Source: Pyricularia pennisetigena (taxonomy: Eukaryota > Ascomycota > Sordariomycetes > Magnaporthales > Pyriculariaceae). From it: a DNA stretch of 64,000 bases. The translations under genes and the position numbers were made by a program. The stretch lies in contig NW_021940924.1 in assembly GCF_004337985.1 (NCBI RefSeq), forward strand, positions 310,001 to 374,000, given 5' to 3'. Below are positions 1 through 10,000 of the stretch, piece after piece. Under the pieces are notes generated by a model. The model was not told where the DNA came from. It searched no databases and was given only the letters and a program-made list of their open reading frames with translations. How positions within the stretch are numbered: position 1 is the stretch's first letter; every line of letters begins with the position of its first letter.

Positions 1-1190
1 GGGATTTTCCATGTGGCCGCTGGCTGGCTCGATGATGTCTAGAGAGTGCTCACTATGATCAGTCACGAACATGTCATCCATGGCGCAGATGGCATCTTCA
101 AAAAACTGTGTTTGATCAGCGTCAGATACCAAGTTCGCGTAATATTCCTCGTTTGGTTTTAGTGTCTTAGCTCTGGTCGCTGCCAGAACCTCACACTTAA
201 AATGGGTTAGCGCTGCTTCCCGCAGTGGTGCTGTGAGGTCTGAAAAGTCCACGACGGGACGACCAGCCAGGATTCGTTGCATTGCATGTAAAACCAACCA
301 ACCAGAGCTATTTTGCTCGACCGCCTGAGACTGCAGCTTTATGAGGGGAAGTGATCGCCTTCGAAGCGTCTTCGCAGAGCCTATGACTTCGTCGGGAACT
401 GCATGGTCACTCCACGAGAGCCAGTGAATGGCATCTGGATATATTAAAGCAAGACTGTGCTCGCCATTCATGTACACAGGCCACAATATGGTATCATCGA
501 CACGCTGTTGTGTAATGGATTCTGCCACGTTTGGTCTGGACGAAAGGCCTCGAGGAACTTCGATAAAGTATTTGTTCGGCAACGAAGATGATAGAAGCTT
601 TATGTAGTCCTGAAAGATGCTTGGATCTATAGCTGCATCTGGGCTTAGATAGTTGTGCAAAACAGGAACGACCGTTTCTGTGAGTTTTAGTAGCTGACGG
701 GCAGGGTAAGCCGCTGAGACTTGATGGTTCTTAAAGTGATCAGGGTCTGGATACGTCTTTGGCGGCGATGGCGGGACTTCGAAGGAAGGATATCTGGCCA
801 TTATCATGCTAATAGCGATTTCGAGCATGTGCAGCTCTTTTCCGGTAAAAGGATGAACAGCCAGGCTGCTTAGCCGGGTATGCAAGGAGGGCTGCATGTC
901 AAATCTCTGTGAAAGGCGAATGGGAAAAGGGACCGTGAGGTAATGAAGCACATGGTTCAATTTATCATAGCCCAGGGCTAGTTTTGGATTAAGTCTGGCC
1001 AAGTTTGGCCATTGGTCATCATACTGGCTGGCGTTGTTTTTTGTTCAACATTGTGCACAAATCCCAAGCCAGGAACGTAAGGCGTATGTCTTGAAAGGTC
1101 ACAACGGGCACGACTGACAGAACTAAAGTTTGGAGAGGCTCCCACCTGACTTAGCCATGTTTCGTGTACCAGTTGGGTAGGTGAGGACAT
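1..1190 (-). CDS. Ulp1-like (C48 protease-fold) protein, C-terminus beyond the window, catalytic Cys apparently replaced
   Basis: Two exons join in phase: 1190-1025 and 977 to the left edge, separated by a 47-bp intron (GTATGA donor, CTTAAT branch-like site, CTAG acceptor). About 380 residues are visible. The later part has the spacing of Ulp1/SENP deSUMOylase domains: WPVYMNGEHSLALIYPD resembles the His-containing strand, IHWLSWSD the Asp strand, and EQNSSGWLVLHAM the segment that normally reads QQN-x-DCG-x-x-VL. In this alignment the Asp-Cys of DCG are Ser-Ser, so peptidase activity is doubtful. The family call rests on this local pattern only. A decayed relative of the N-terminal half lies at 16453-16905. 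It could instead be an unrelated alpha/beta protein. Confidence 0.45.
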
Positions 1191-1283
1191 GATGTGGACT
1201 CTAATCCATCACGCTATGGCTATGTAAAATGAAGATCAAGCAGAAAATCCCGTTCCTGTAGCCCTAGTCTCCAGTTCCAGAAT

Positions 1284-1834
1284 TCAGCGAAACCATTCGC
1301 GTGAATCATTCCGACGCCCAGACCTGCTCGCATATCTTGGTCCTCGATATCCACCTCTGCCCCGACGATGGGGTGCGAACTGCCGTGGCGCCCAGAATCG
1401 TGCATGATCCTGGAATCTTCGATCCTGCGTGCCAGCAAACCTCACTTGCACTTCGGAGAAAGGTTCGGCTCTGATAAACTCGTATGGTTCTTGCTGGGTT
1501 GCGTCCTGAATGTCGCACACCGACAAAGTTTGAAGCCCGCCGAGTGCACTTGTCCGGGAATTAAAAATGAGCATGACCGAAGTATCACTTTCCCGCCTGA
1601 CGTCGAAATCACGAGCGTCGAGACCCAGTGTGTTGAGATTGGCGTATGATGAGGCCCCGTAACACAAGTTCTTTCGGCTCCGGTATGCCTCTCGCTTCGT
1701 CATCTGGAAAGTTCAGGCTCTGCAAAAATAGTTTTTAAGTAAAAGTTCATCAGGACAGCGGAGATCAGAGGACGTTTCCGAACCTCATGAAGCCTGTCAT
1801 CGGTATAGTTGGTTTCATCAAAGTCCAAATCCAT
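1284..1834 (-). pseudogene. NCBP3-like / RGG RNA-binding protein, frameshifted copy 1
   Basis: Exon 1 (1834-1784) encodes MDLDFDETNYTDDRLHE. A 64-bp intron (1783-1720) follows, then an exon with PKELVLRGL that reaches a stop at 1609-1611. The protein continues in another frame with SDTSVMLIFNSRTSALGG, an AEPFSEVQVRFAGTQDRR segment and an Arg/Gly-rich tail, ending at 1284. The same order (LRGL, then a strand with an aliphatic run before a helix, then a VRFA segment, then RGG repeats) is seen in the intact copy at 24789-25360, so one frameshift near 1611-1640 disrupts this copy. LRG followed by the hydrophobic strand resembles the cap-binding NCBP3 family; RGG tails bind RNA. The alternative is an unannotated intron in the frameshift zone. 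Confidence 0.5.
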
Positions 1835-1904
1835 CGTTGCCGTAACCTCTGGTGCACTTGTCTGAAGTATGGCTTGACACAATCCTAAGATTAGTAGCTG
1901 AGGT

Positions 1905-3280
1905 AGTGGACTATGTTTGCTGTGTTGCTTTTAAAGGACAATATGGTGAGCTAACGCGGGTTGTGGCGTCAGAATGAGCGCGTGATGGGCTACAATGGAC
2001 CAAGCATGGGAATTGAGCTATGACGACAGGCCTAAACGGAGCATCGCAGTGTTTATTACCGAAGTGCTTCCTTCCACACGTTATAGTATCCATATCCTGA
2101 TCTCTCGTCTGCGCGTCCCTGCTGATGCGGCCTATACGTTGGCAAAAATATGTTGGACTACAAAGGGACAGCGGTGAGGCTAAGTTGTCATGGTGTTAGG
2201 CTTAGCATGGCATTAGGCTTAGAAAGTATCCGGTGCTGGTTCTTCCAGCAGAATTCTTCTGAAAGGAGCAGCAGGCGCTGCCCCTCCAGAACAGGGAGAT
2301 GGGGTGCCATGTTCAGATGGGCCCTGGGAGATCCGGCAGAGGAAAATACTATGCCTTCCATGTCGAGAAAAGCCTAGCTATGCAACGTCTGTCGACAGAG
2401 TCAAGAGAACGAACCAATAGACCCGGTTGACTACAACATCTATTTCTGGATGTACGGAGGTAGGGAGTTGCGCACTGGTGTGTCCAATAAGATATAAAAC
2501 GATATTTTGTAAGCGTCTTGTATGTAGCGACTGGCAAGTCCGCTTGACTCGACAGAAGTGGGTACCAGACTGGTGTGCTCGGTTCAGAGGCATACTGGAC
2601 CGCAAGTAGGTTGTCCCCGCCCGCTATCGTTCGGAACTTGATCATGGAGCTGCTTGCTGACAAAGACATCTAGGTTGTCGATGCAGGAACGCCGTGCCCC
2701 AGTCATAGTGCTTAGGGCTACTTGCTTGCGATGTGCAAAATGGACAGAGTTCACTTCGACAGACGATCCACAAACAGCCAGCATGTATCAAATAGGGTTC
2801 AACCTGTTCTATTGCCTCAAGTGTGCGGTTGCGACAGGGCACCCTATTGTCAAATGGACGGAAAGTGGGACTCGCCAGTCTGGCCTCCTGCCCGCGTCCA
2901 GTGGCACGTGAGGATAAGATTAGCATCATAAGTGATATATTAGAACCCAATAAGTGATTACCCAAAAAGGCATCGCTTTAACGCGATCGTCATCACTTTC
3001 CCAGAAGTGGCCATGGACGGCTGCTGGTTAGTCTTACGGCTATGTATATGACTGCCACTACTATGTACTGTAACTAGCTTCACTTCTGGATTACTCGGCA
3101 GAAATCGACTTACTATCCATCTTGGATTGTCATAACTTGTTTCCAGTCATCGACCCTGGCCACTTAGCCGCTCAGCTGCTCCAAGCCAGGTGAAAAATTA
3201 TCAAGTCTAGAACACGAAAAGACAGTGCTGGCGGACAAATTCTCCAATTTGCAAGGCCATCTCTTGAGTCTTTATTGCTA
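1905..3280. other. No convincing gene; contains repeat R5 near 2640-2905
   Basis: Only short overlapping frames are present, with no supportable splice joins or domains. The one recognisable element is the R5 repeat at about 2640-2905. Confidence 0.4.
2640..2905 (+). repeat. Repeat R5, copy a (degraded coding relic?)
   Basis: This stretch aligns by eye with 54537-54740. Both read in one plus frame through RRAP(V)IVL, a CLRC pair, a TEFTSTDD-like stretch and ASMYQIG, after which the frames diverge. The conserved Cys-x-x-Cys suggests a fragment of an old protein gene rather than a noncoding repeat. Confidence 0.4.
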
Positions 3281-3864
3281 TGCCGGACAACGAGAGGATT
3301 GACCCAGACCCTGGCCCGTACCACCAAAATTTGGTTAGAGAAGCAATTTCTCAAGCTTCATCGCTTGTTGCACTTTCCGGCTGTTTCGCATCAGATTTCT
3401 GCGATCAAGCCGAGGTCTTTGGGGTTTGTCACTAAATCTAAAATTGGATCGTGTACGTATCCAGCGCCTGTAAAGGATTTGCCTATAGATTTGCTTATCC
3501 TTAACAACCTGCCTCGGCCTTCTCACCTACGTAGACATCGCGAATCTTGGGGAGCGCTTTCAACAACGCAATGGCTTGCAAGATTTCAATCCCGTCTCCT
3601 AAGTTTATGGACTCGTGTGTTGAGGTTCAAGGGGGCAGCACCTCTGTTTCAACACAACAATCCGACGGGGAGGTAGCATCTCTGAGCCGAGAACTGGCAT
3701 ATTATAGAAACTTGCACAAGATAGCATCGTCGGTACTTCCGTCGCTACGAGTTCACACCAATGCCCTCTTGGCCCTTCTGGATGATTGGAATAACATGAT
3801 ACAGGAGACACAAAGCAACTACAGTTCCTGGATGCCCACTCGTGACGCGCCGGATGGCCTTTAG
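3281..3864 (+). CDS. Possible small hypothetical gene with a helical C-terminus
   Basis: An ATG at 3281 opens a frame starting MPDNERIDPDPGPYHQNL that runs to about 3420, where a GT donor is possible. A later frame ending at 3864 encodes a helix-rich segment containing SLSRELAYYRNLHKIA and ends DAPDGL. No unique set of introns joins the two cleanly, so this may be a pseudogene. No family is recognised. Confidence 0.2.
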
Positions 3865-4224
3865 GAAGGACTACTTTCTATCGAACGGTGCTGAATTTTC
3901 TTGTAAATAATACACCAAGTCACGGCTGTGGAAGCTATGGTTGTACTCGAGCATCTCAGGACCCTTGACCAGCGGTAGTAACTAATGATGTTCAAGATAA
4001 ACGGATGGCGCTCCTCTCCGTCTCGTATGCTCGTCGTCTGTACCACGTAAAATGAAATGTGACGTCTTGGAGTGCATGAGATCGAAGAAATGGATGGGCT
4101 TAGGGCCGATTTGGGGGGGCACCACTGGTTGGAGCGTGACAATTCATAACTCCTCCTGCCATCTGTCCAGTCTTTCAAAGGCTACTAGATTGCGGTATAC
4201 GCCATAAGAGGGCGGAGACGACAC
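3865..4224. other. Short intergenic stretch, nothing recognised
   Basis: No open frame, repeat or regulatory motif can be supported between the hypothetical gene and the left arm of the large inverted repeat. Confidence 0.4.
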
Positions 4225-5968
4225 ACCTCCAAACAGCCAGATCTGTAGTTCATGTTCATGCTTTCATCAGTCTATCACGGATTGAATGGACAACTTTGCA
4301 TTCAATGCCATCCATCAACGGTCTTCATCAGCCAAGTCTTGCCCATTAGTATCTATTTGTTCTTTGCGCTCAAATCGCGCCCCAACCCCTCGATGCTACT
4401 GCCTTAGCAGCGGCAACTGACAGATTACAATCTCCACCGAGTAGGCGATTCGAACTAGACCAACCACCGAAATCATGAATATTCTGCTTATTCTAGCCCT
4501 TTCAATCACTCCCTGGAGTATCGTGGGTCTTTCCATAACGGATCTGACTAGCAGAATACCACCGTGTGCTGTAAGTGCCAAGTACATGGTGGGAATAAGC
4601 TCCTATACTAACTCTACAGTACCCGTGCCTATCCGATGCTCTTGCGTCACATGCTTGCCACGACGAGCTAGAGAATTGCATCTGCTCGAACTTCGATCTT
4701 CAAGCTCAGCTATCAGTTTGCGCTCAGAAACTGTGTTCATTCGAAGACCAATTAGGCAAGCCAGCCGGTCCACCAGATAGAAACAGGAAGGCGACGATAC
4801 TGACTCGACGATAGCCGCGGTTGCCGTTGAGGCCGATCTTTGCCATGCCTACCCGAAGCCATCAAGAACATGGGAAGTGCAAAACGCAGTTGCCATTGGC
4901 TCTGCCCTGCTCGTCCCCGTGGTCGGGTTGAGAATATACTCCAGGAAGAGACATGGAGGAAGGCTCTGGCGAGATGACTATGCAGCACTCGCGAGCATGG
5001 TACTTTCTTTCCTGCTGACTGAAACCCCTAGAAGGAAGCTGATTGAAGGCCCAGGCTCTCCTGGTGGTATTAGCAGGCATCGATCTTCATATCGCCCAGC
5101 TGGGCTTTGGAATGCACTATTGGACAATTCCAATCGGAAACGGAGATTCGATCCTCAAGGTACCCTTGTCCCCGCTTCGAAAGCGTGATGTAGCTAACCC
5201 CGCGACAGTTTTTCTATATTGGGTCAATCGTCTACATCGCTCTCCAGACCATCAGCAAAATGTCGTTCTTGCTTCTCCTCGGTCAGGTCTTCCCCGGCCG
5301 ACGGATGCAAAAATGCGTACAGCTTCTATACGTCGTCCTCGCCTCTCATGGCTGCATCTACTCAATGCTCTTTGCGCTCCAATGCCTTCCGGTGGAGTCA
5401 ATCTGGGACCGCCATATCACCAGCTCCAAATGCCTGGATATCGTCGCCATAGCTTACAGCAACGGAGCATTAAGTATACTGGAAGACATCGCCATACTAA
5501 TTCTGCCCTTTCCAGAGGTTTGGCGCCTCAACATGGATCGTCGACATCGCGTAGCATTACTTTTGCTATTCAGTGTTGGCTTGTTGTACGAGGCCCCGTC
5601 CCTCCATGTTCTCAACATTGCTAACTGCTTGTCAGCGCGTGTATTACTTCAATGATCCGCATGAACTTCGTGGTTCAGTATACCGTGACGCTGGATTCCA
5701 CATGGGACAATGTGGATATAGTCATCTGGTCCTTCGTTGAGCAGATAGCCATGGTTTTCGGTGCTAGCTTACCGGCGCTCCGGCAGCTTCTCGGCCCCTT
5801 CTTGGCAAACAAGGCCAAGAGTTCGAGCTTGCCTGCAGGTGGCATAACGGTCACTCAGGACGTGGTTATTAAGCATGAGCCAAATGTTGATCGAGACACG
5901 CGATATCAGGAAACATGGTGGCGTTAGATTGCAGCTGGTGCTAGAGATATCCAAGGTTCACCTGCCGC
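4225..5968 (+). repeat. Left arm of a 1744-bp inverted duplication (mate 29353-31096)
   Basis: Every open frame between 4396 and 5954 recurs with the same translation on the opposite strand at coordinate 35321 minus x, and the bases spot-checked at both ends also match. Identity breaks after ACCTCC at 4225 (mate 31096) and after CCTGCCGC at 5968 (mate 29353). The arm contains the whole receptor gene plus about 250 bp upstream. Confidence 0.9.
4475..5927 (+). CDS. CFEM-domain, rhodopsin-type (Pth11-like) seven-TM receptor, copy 1
   Basis: Six exons (4475-4570, 4620-4767, 4815-4999, 5049-5159, 5209-5585, 5636-5927) with introns of 47-50 bp join in phase to a 402-residue protein. Residues 1-20 form a signal peptide. 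A CFEM domain follows with all eight cysteines (31, 35, 45, 52, 54, 66, 71, 91) in family spacing, then the fungal rhodopsin-like membrane domain, including ISKMSFLLLLGQVFPGR, EDIAILILPFPEVW and LDSTWDNVDIVIWS. The tail is short and cytoplasmic. Pth11-type receptors sense surface or host cues at the plasma membrane in plant- and insect-associated fungi; the ligand here is unknown. An identical gene lies inverted at 29394-30846 and a decayed 3' end at 42405-42660. Confidence 0.88.
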
Positions 5969-6050
5969 AGTTTACAGTATATTTGATTCAAGTATGGTGG
6001 AAGTATTTGCCGTCTAATATTCCTTGCGGACCCGCTGTTTTCATCTACCC

Positions 6051-6735
6051 TCATGACCAGTTGAGCGAGTTTTGCTGAGCAAAAGGGGCGGATATCTTGG
6101 CTTCACTCACGCCTCGACTCCGCTTGAATGGCCACTTTGCGCTCTGCTGGAAGACGCCCTTGAATGAGGTCACTAGGCTGCCCGTCCATGTGGTCTTGCC
6201 GATATTCTCGCAGCTTTTTCCCTGCCTTTTGTACCGCAAAAATGCCCAAAATACGGCCAATCCCGCAAAGGCCGCAAGAGAGATAGTTCCAATCGCAATG
6301 CCGGCAGAAGTTCCAGGGCTGGCCTTCTCCTGGTTGCTTTTGCTTCTCTAATGGTCAGGATCGGCACTAGGGGTTTGTGAGGGGCTTTCAAACGGATGTC
6401 GAGTTGACATTTCCGTGCCTGATGTGTCTAAGAGCAAACCACTGACAGTTGCGCTAGCTGGGCTGTCCGTCTGTCTGGATGTATCGTGGGCGGTTGATTC
6501 CAAGCTTTTGCTTTGAACATTGAGCTCAACGGTTGAATTTGGGTGGATGACGTTGTTTTTTGGTGCAGTAGGTGCAGCTGCTGCAGCTGCCAGATTGGGC
6601 TTTGAGCTAGCTGCCGGGATAAAGACCAGGTGGTCAGCCGGGCAAGGCAGAGACCTAGATATAGACCAGTCAGGACATGTAGATTGACAAACATCGTACG
6701 TTTCCTGGCCAGTATAAAATCTTGGCTCCTTTGAT
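6051..6735 (-). CDS. Single-pass membrane protein with Ser/Thr/Ala-rich stalk (start unresolved)
   Basis: On the minus strand a frame reads from about 6735 through YDVCQSTCPDW and an Ala/Pro/Ser/Thr-rich stretch to an in-frame TAG near 6349. It continues in the same frame through a hydrophobic segment (AGIAIGTISLAAFAGLAVFW), a basic stop-transfer sequence and a cytoplasmic tail ending QNSLNWS at 6051. The TAG may lie in an unrecognised intron or be a nonsense mutation. The layout (Cys-containing exposed domain, low-complexity stalk, one TM helix, basic tail) resembles fungal WSC/Mid2-like cell-wall sensors, but no WSC cysteine pattern is visible. The first exon was not found. Confidence 0.4.
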
Positions 6736-7077
6736 CTGAATCATTGATCACTCGTCCACTTGCCCTAACAAGCATTCCCTAGCATTACAAATCTACAGAT
6801 AAATGGAGATTGCCTTGGGAAGATCTAATGTCGCTCATGGCAACTAACCATCATCACAGATCGGCAGATATTTATGCTGCCAATGTATGGCTTAAAAGCA
6901 TTAAATTGCTTTCGGCCCAGAAGGCAAAGTGTTTCCACCTAACAGCCAAACAAGGCGCTAGAAAGCTCTGGGCGGCACGAAAAGGGAGTTTCCTGCCTTC
7001 CCCCCATAGTCGCTCAACGCGGCACTGTGACGACAGTTTCCTGCACAAATATATCCGGTTATAGCTCCTGCCTCTCC

Positions 7078-10000
7078 ATGCGCCTAGAGATAAATGACCT
7101 CTTTCCCCTCTCCAAAGTGACCCCAAATCAAAGCCAGAACTCTTCAGGCATGTTGTCTTGCAAGCATCCCACCTGGTTACGAATACTTAAGTCAAAGGAG
7201 CCTAATTCAAATCACGCATACCGACTTGAAGTCTCCAGACGGCCTACGAAGTTGCTGGATAGGCTGCCGCGCCCAAAAGAACAGTGTCCCTTGTTCGTCG
7301 TAGTCGTTGGAAATACGATCAAGGCCCGCATACTCACCACGCTTGGAGTCGCAGCTCCGCAAGCCGCAAGTGGCGAGATACATTTGTTCACGTCGCCTTC
7401 GACTGTCACTGATACGCGGCCGTTGCTCGTCGCAAGCGCGGACGTACCTCGGAAGCTGGCTCAGGGTGGAAAAACCTTCAAGTGTCATGGCACGTCAATA
7501 CGAACCCCATCCTTAGACGGCCAACATATAGACAGACCTATCGATTTTGCAAGTCTTATACATCATCGCATCCTAATGCCATTCAGTGATGTCATTTGCA
7601 TAATCGCGAAAGATATAGGTGGATGGACCAAAGTGGTCGAACTCATGGAGGCCTGGGTCAGGCTGGATAAACCAACAGAACACGGTCCTTTTGCATACCT
7701 CGTCGTGGTTTTACACGGCAAAATGAGCAGTCATCTGCCCGGGAGTCTCATGGAGAAGCTGCAGTGCTTCTTCGCTGACATTCAGTTCCATAAATTCCCT
7801 GCTGGTGCCAACGAGATACGACAAGATGTCAAGCTTAAAAACAAGCTGCTAGCGATCGGCAGGAAGGTTCAATTGCTAAAAGAACAGCAAAAGTTCCTAT
7901 TCTCTGCCCGCCATCTTGCTGGCTTCCTTGACCTCGCTGTCGAGTCTGCAAATATAGAGAGGAGGCAAGCCCTGGACCTTATCCAGCTATCCAGGGTCGG
8001 GTTATCCAACATGGACGGCATAGTAGCACACGTTGCTAGATTCGTTGGCATCGCGGATTCGTTCCAAATGCTAAAGTTCTTCGTCATACCTGTCATATCG
8101 TCCTGTTTTGTCCTGCATCAGTACCCTCCTGGGATGCATGGTAAGTTGTACCTCCGGCTGCCGTTGGAACGTTGGCTAATCACCCCCCCCCCAAGTCTTT
8201 GAAATCGATGACGTGTTTAGATCAATATATGAAGAGATCTGTAAGAAGGTGTTCTATGGTGCAATGCTGGCGGCGGAAGAGGCAGAATGCTTTTTTGATC
8301 AGCCCTCTTTTGTGGCGCTGGTACGGCGGGAGCTTCGCCTACGATATAAGCGGTTTTTAACTCTCCAGTCAGCGGCTGAGGCCCATCAGCGGCTGATGGA
8401 AAGCTTTCGTGGCCACTGGTCAAAGGTGCGTTCGCACGAGACCTGCTTTAGCTGTGTTTCACGCAGGCCCCAGTTTGGCCTTTCCTGCGGGCATTGTGTT
8501 TGCGAGAACTGCATAAGAGTGTTTGGGAACAAAAACGACTTGGATCCATGGGTCTACCATGTCAAACAGTGTCTCTTGTGCGGGGCTGATGTGGGAAATA
8601 TGGCGATTCGGGTGCGACCCGACAACGCTAGTGTGCGCGTTTTGAGCATTGACGGAGGAGGCGTGAGGGGTGTCGCTCCGTTACGGTTCCTGCAGACACT
8701 GCAAGACCAGCTGCGGCTCCCCGACTACCCGGTCCAGCGACACTTCGACGTCATCTACGGCACTAGCTCCGGTGAGTAAATATGCCCCCGCCCCTCCTAC
8801 ACGGCGACCATCTACCACTCCTAACCAGAAGACTAGGAGCGATCACGACGGCGGGCCTTGTCATGAATGGATGGGGCATTGAGGAATGTCTTGCAACCTT
8901 CAAGCAGCTTTCTCATACGGCATTCCAGCCGCGAGCAAACCTGAAAATCCCACTCGTCTCCGCTGTCCTGCAATTCCTGATATCGATTATATGTGACGGC
9001 CGATACCCCCCCAAGAACCTAGAGTCTGTGCTTCAGAGGGTCTTTGGGGGGAAAGGCATTTTGGATAGCTCGGCCGGGGCCGAGATGGGAATTCTCGCAG
9101 GAATCACCGTCACCAGCACCAAAGACACCAGCGCGTCTGTTTTTACCAACTACAACGCTGTCGGCAATCGCAAGGATCACTGCGGTGAGTTTGGCGAGTC
9201 CACTGACAGAAGCTCCAAGCAAGGCACACACTAAACTAGCGTACAGACTACAGTGTGGTGACAACTGACTCCGCCGTCCGCCCGCTTTTGTGGGAAATGT
9301 GGGTCCCTCACATACTCAATGACCGCTTCGATCTATGCTAACTAGCTTTACTATGGTAACGTTGGGCTCCACATCTCCGACCCCCCTAAAGTCCGGCCCC
9401 TAAAAATATCTACTCAGCCACGTCAACCCTTTGTTTTATTTTATAAATATCTAGACGAATTTTTCACTTTAGAACTTGCATTTTGAAGATTCTTGCTCCA
9501 AACTTTCCAATGAAACAGTACACTGAAAATCAGCTTCTTGCTGCCATTTCTGACATAAGAAATGGCAAATCAGTTCACAAAACCTCGCAAAAATGGGGTA
9601 TTCCTCGGAGTACCCTTCACGATCGTTTAAAGGGGGCCCAGTCAATTCAACAAGCGAAAAGATTTTGTCAAAGGCTTTCACAGGAGCAGGAGACCTATTT
9701 GGCAGATTGGGTACTTGCGCAGGCCGCGTTAGGCCTTCCGCCAACGCATCAAGAACTACGCTATTTTGCGGAACGAATTCTTCAGGCCGCCGGAGAAAGA
9801 AAAAGCCTTGGGAAACATTGGGTTAGCCGTTTTATAGCCCGATATCCAATTTTGAAAACCCAAAGGCCCCGGCGAATAGAAAATGCCCGGGTTAATGGGG
9901 CTACAACCGAGGTAATTAAATCTTGGTGGTCCTATTTGAAAAATCCCGTTATCGATACTATAAAACCGGCCAACCGTTGGAATATGGACGAAACAGGTAT

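Noticed and set aside
7212..7488. Minus-strand frames within the patatin gene
   Set aside because: They lie fully inside the patatin first exon, whose plus-strand translation is family-like.
9483..9509. Longer transposase start at 9483
   Set aside because: The codon is TTG; the first ATG (9510) gives a typical pogo-family N-terminus.
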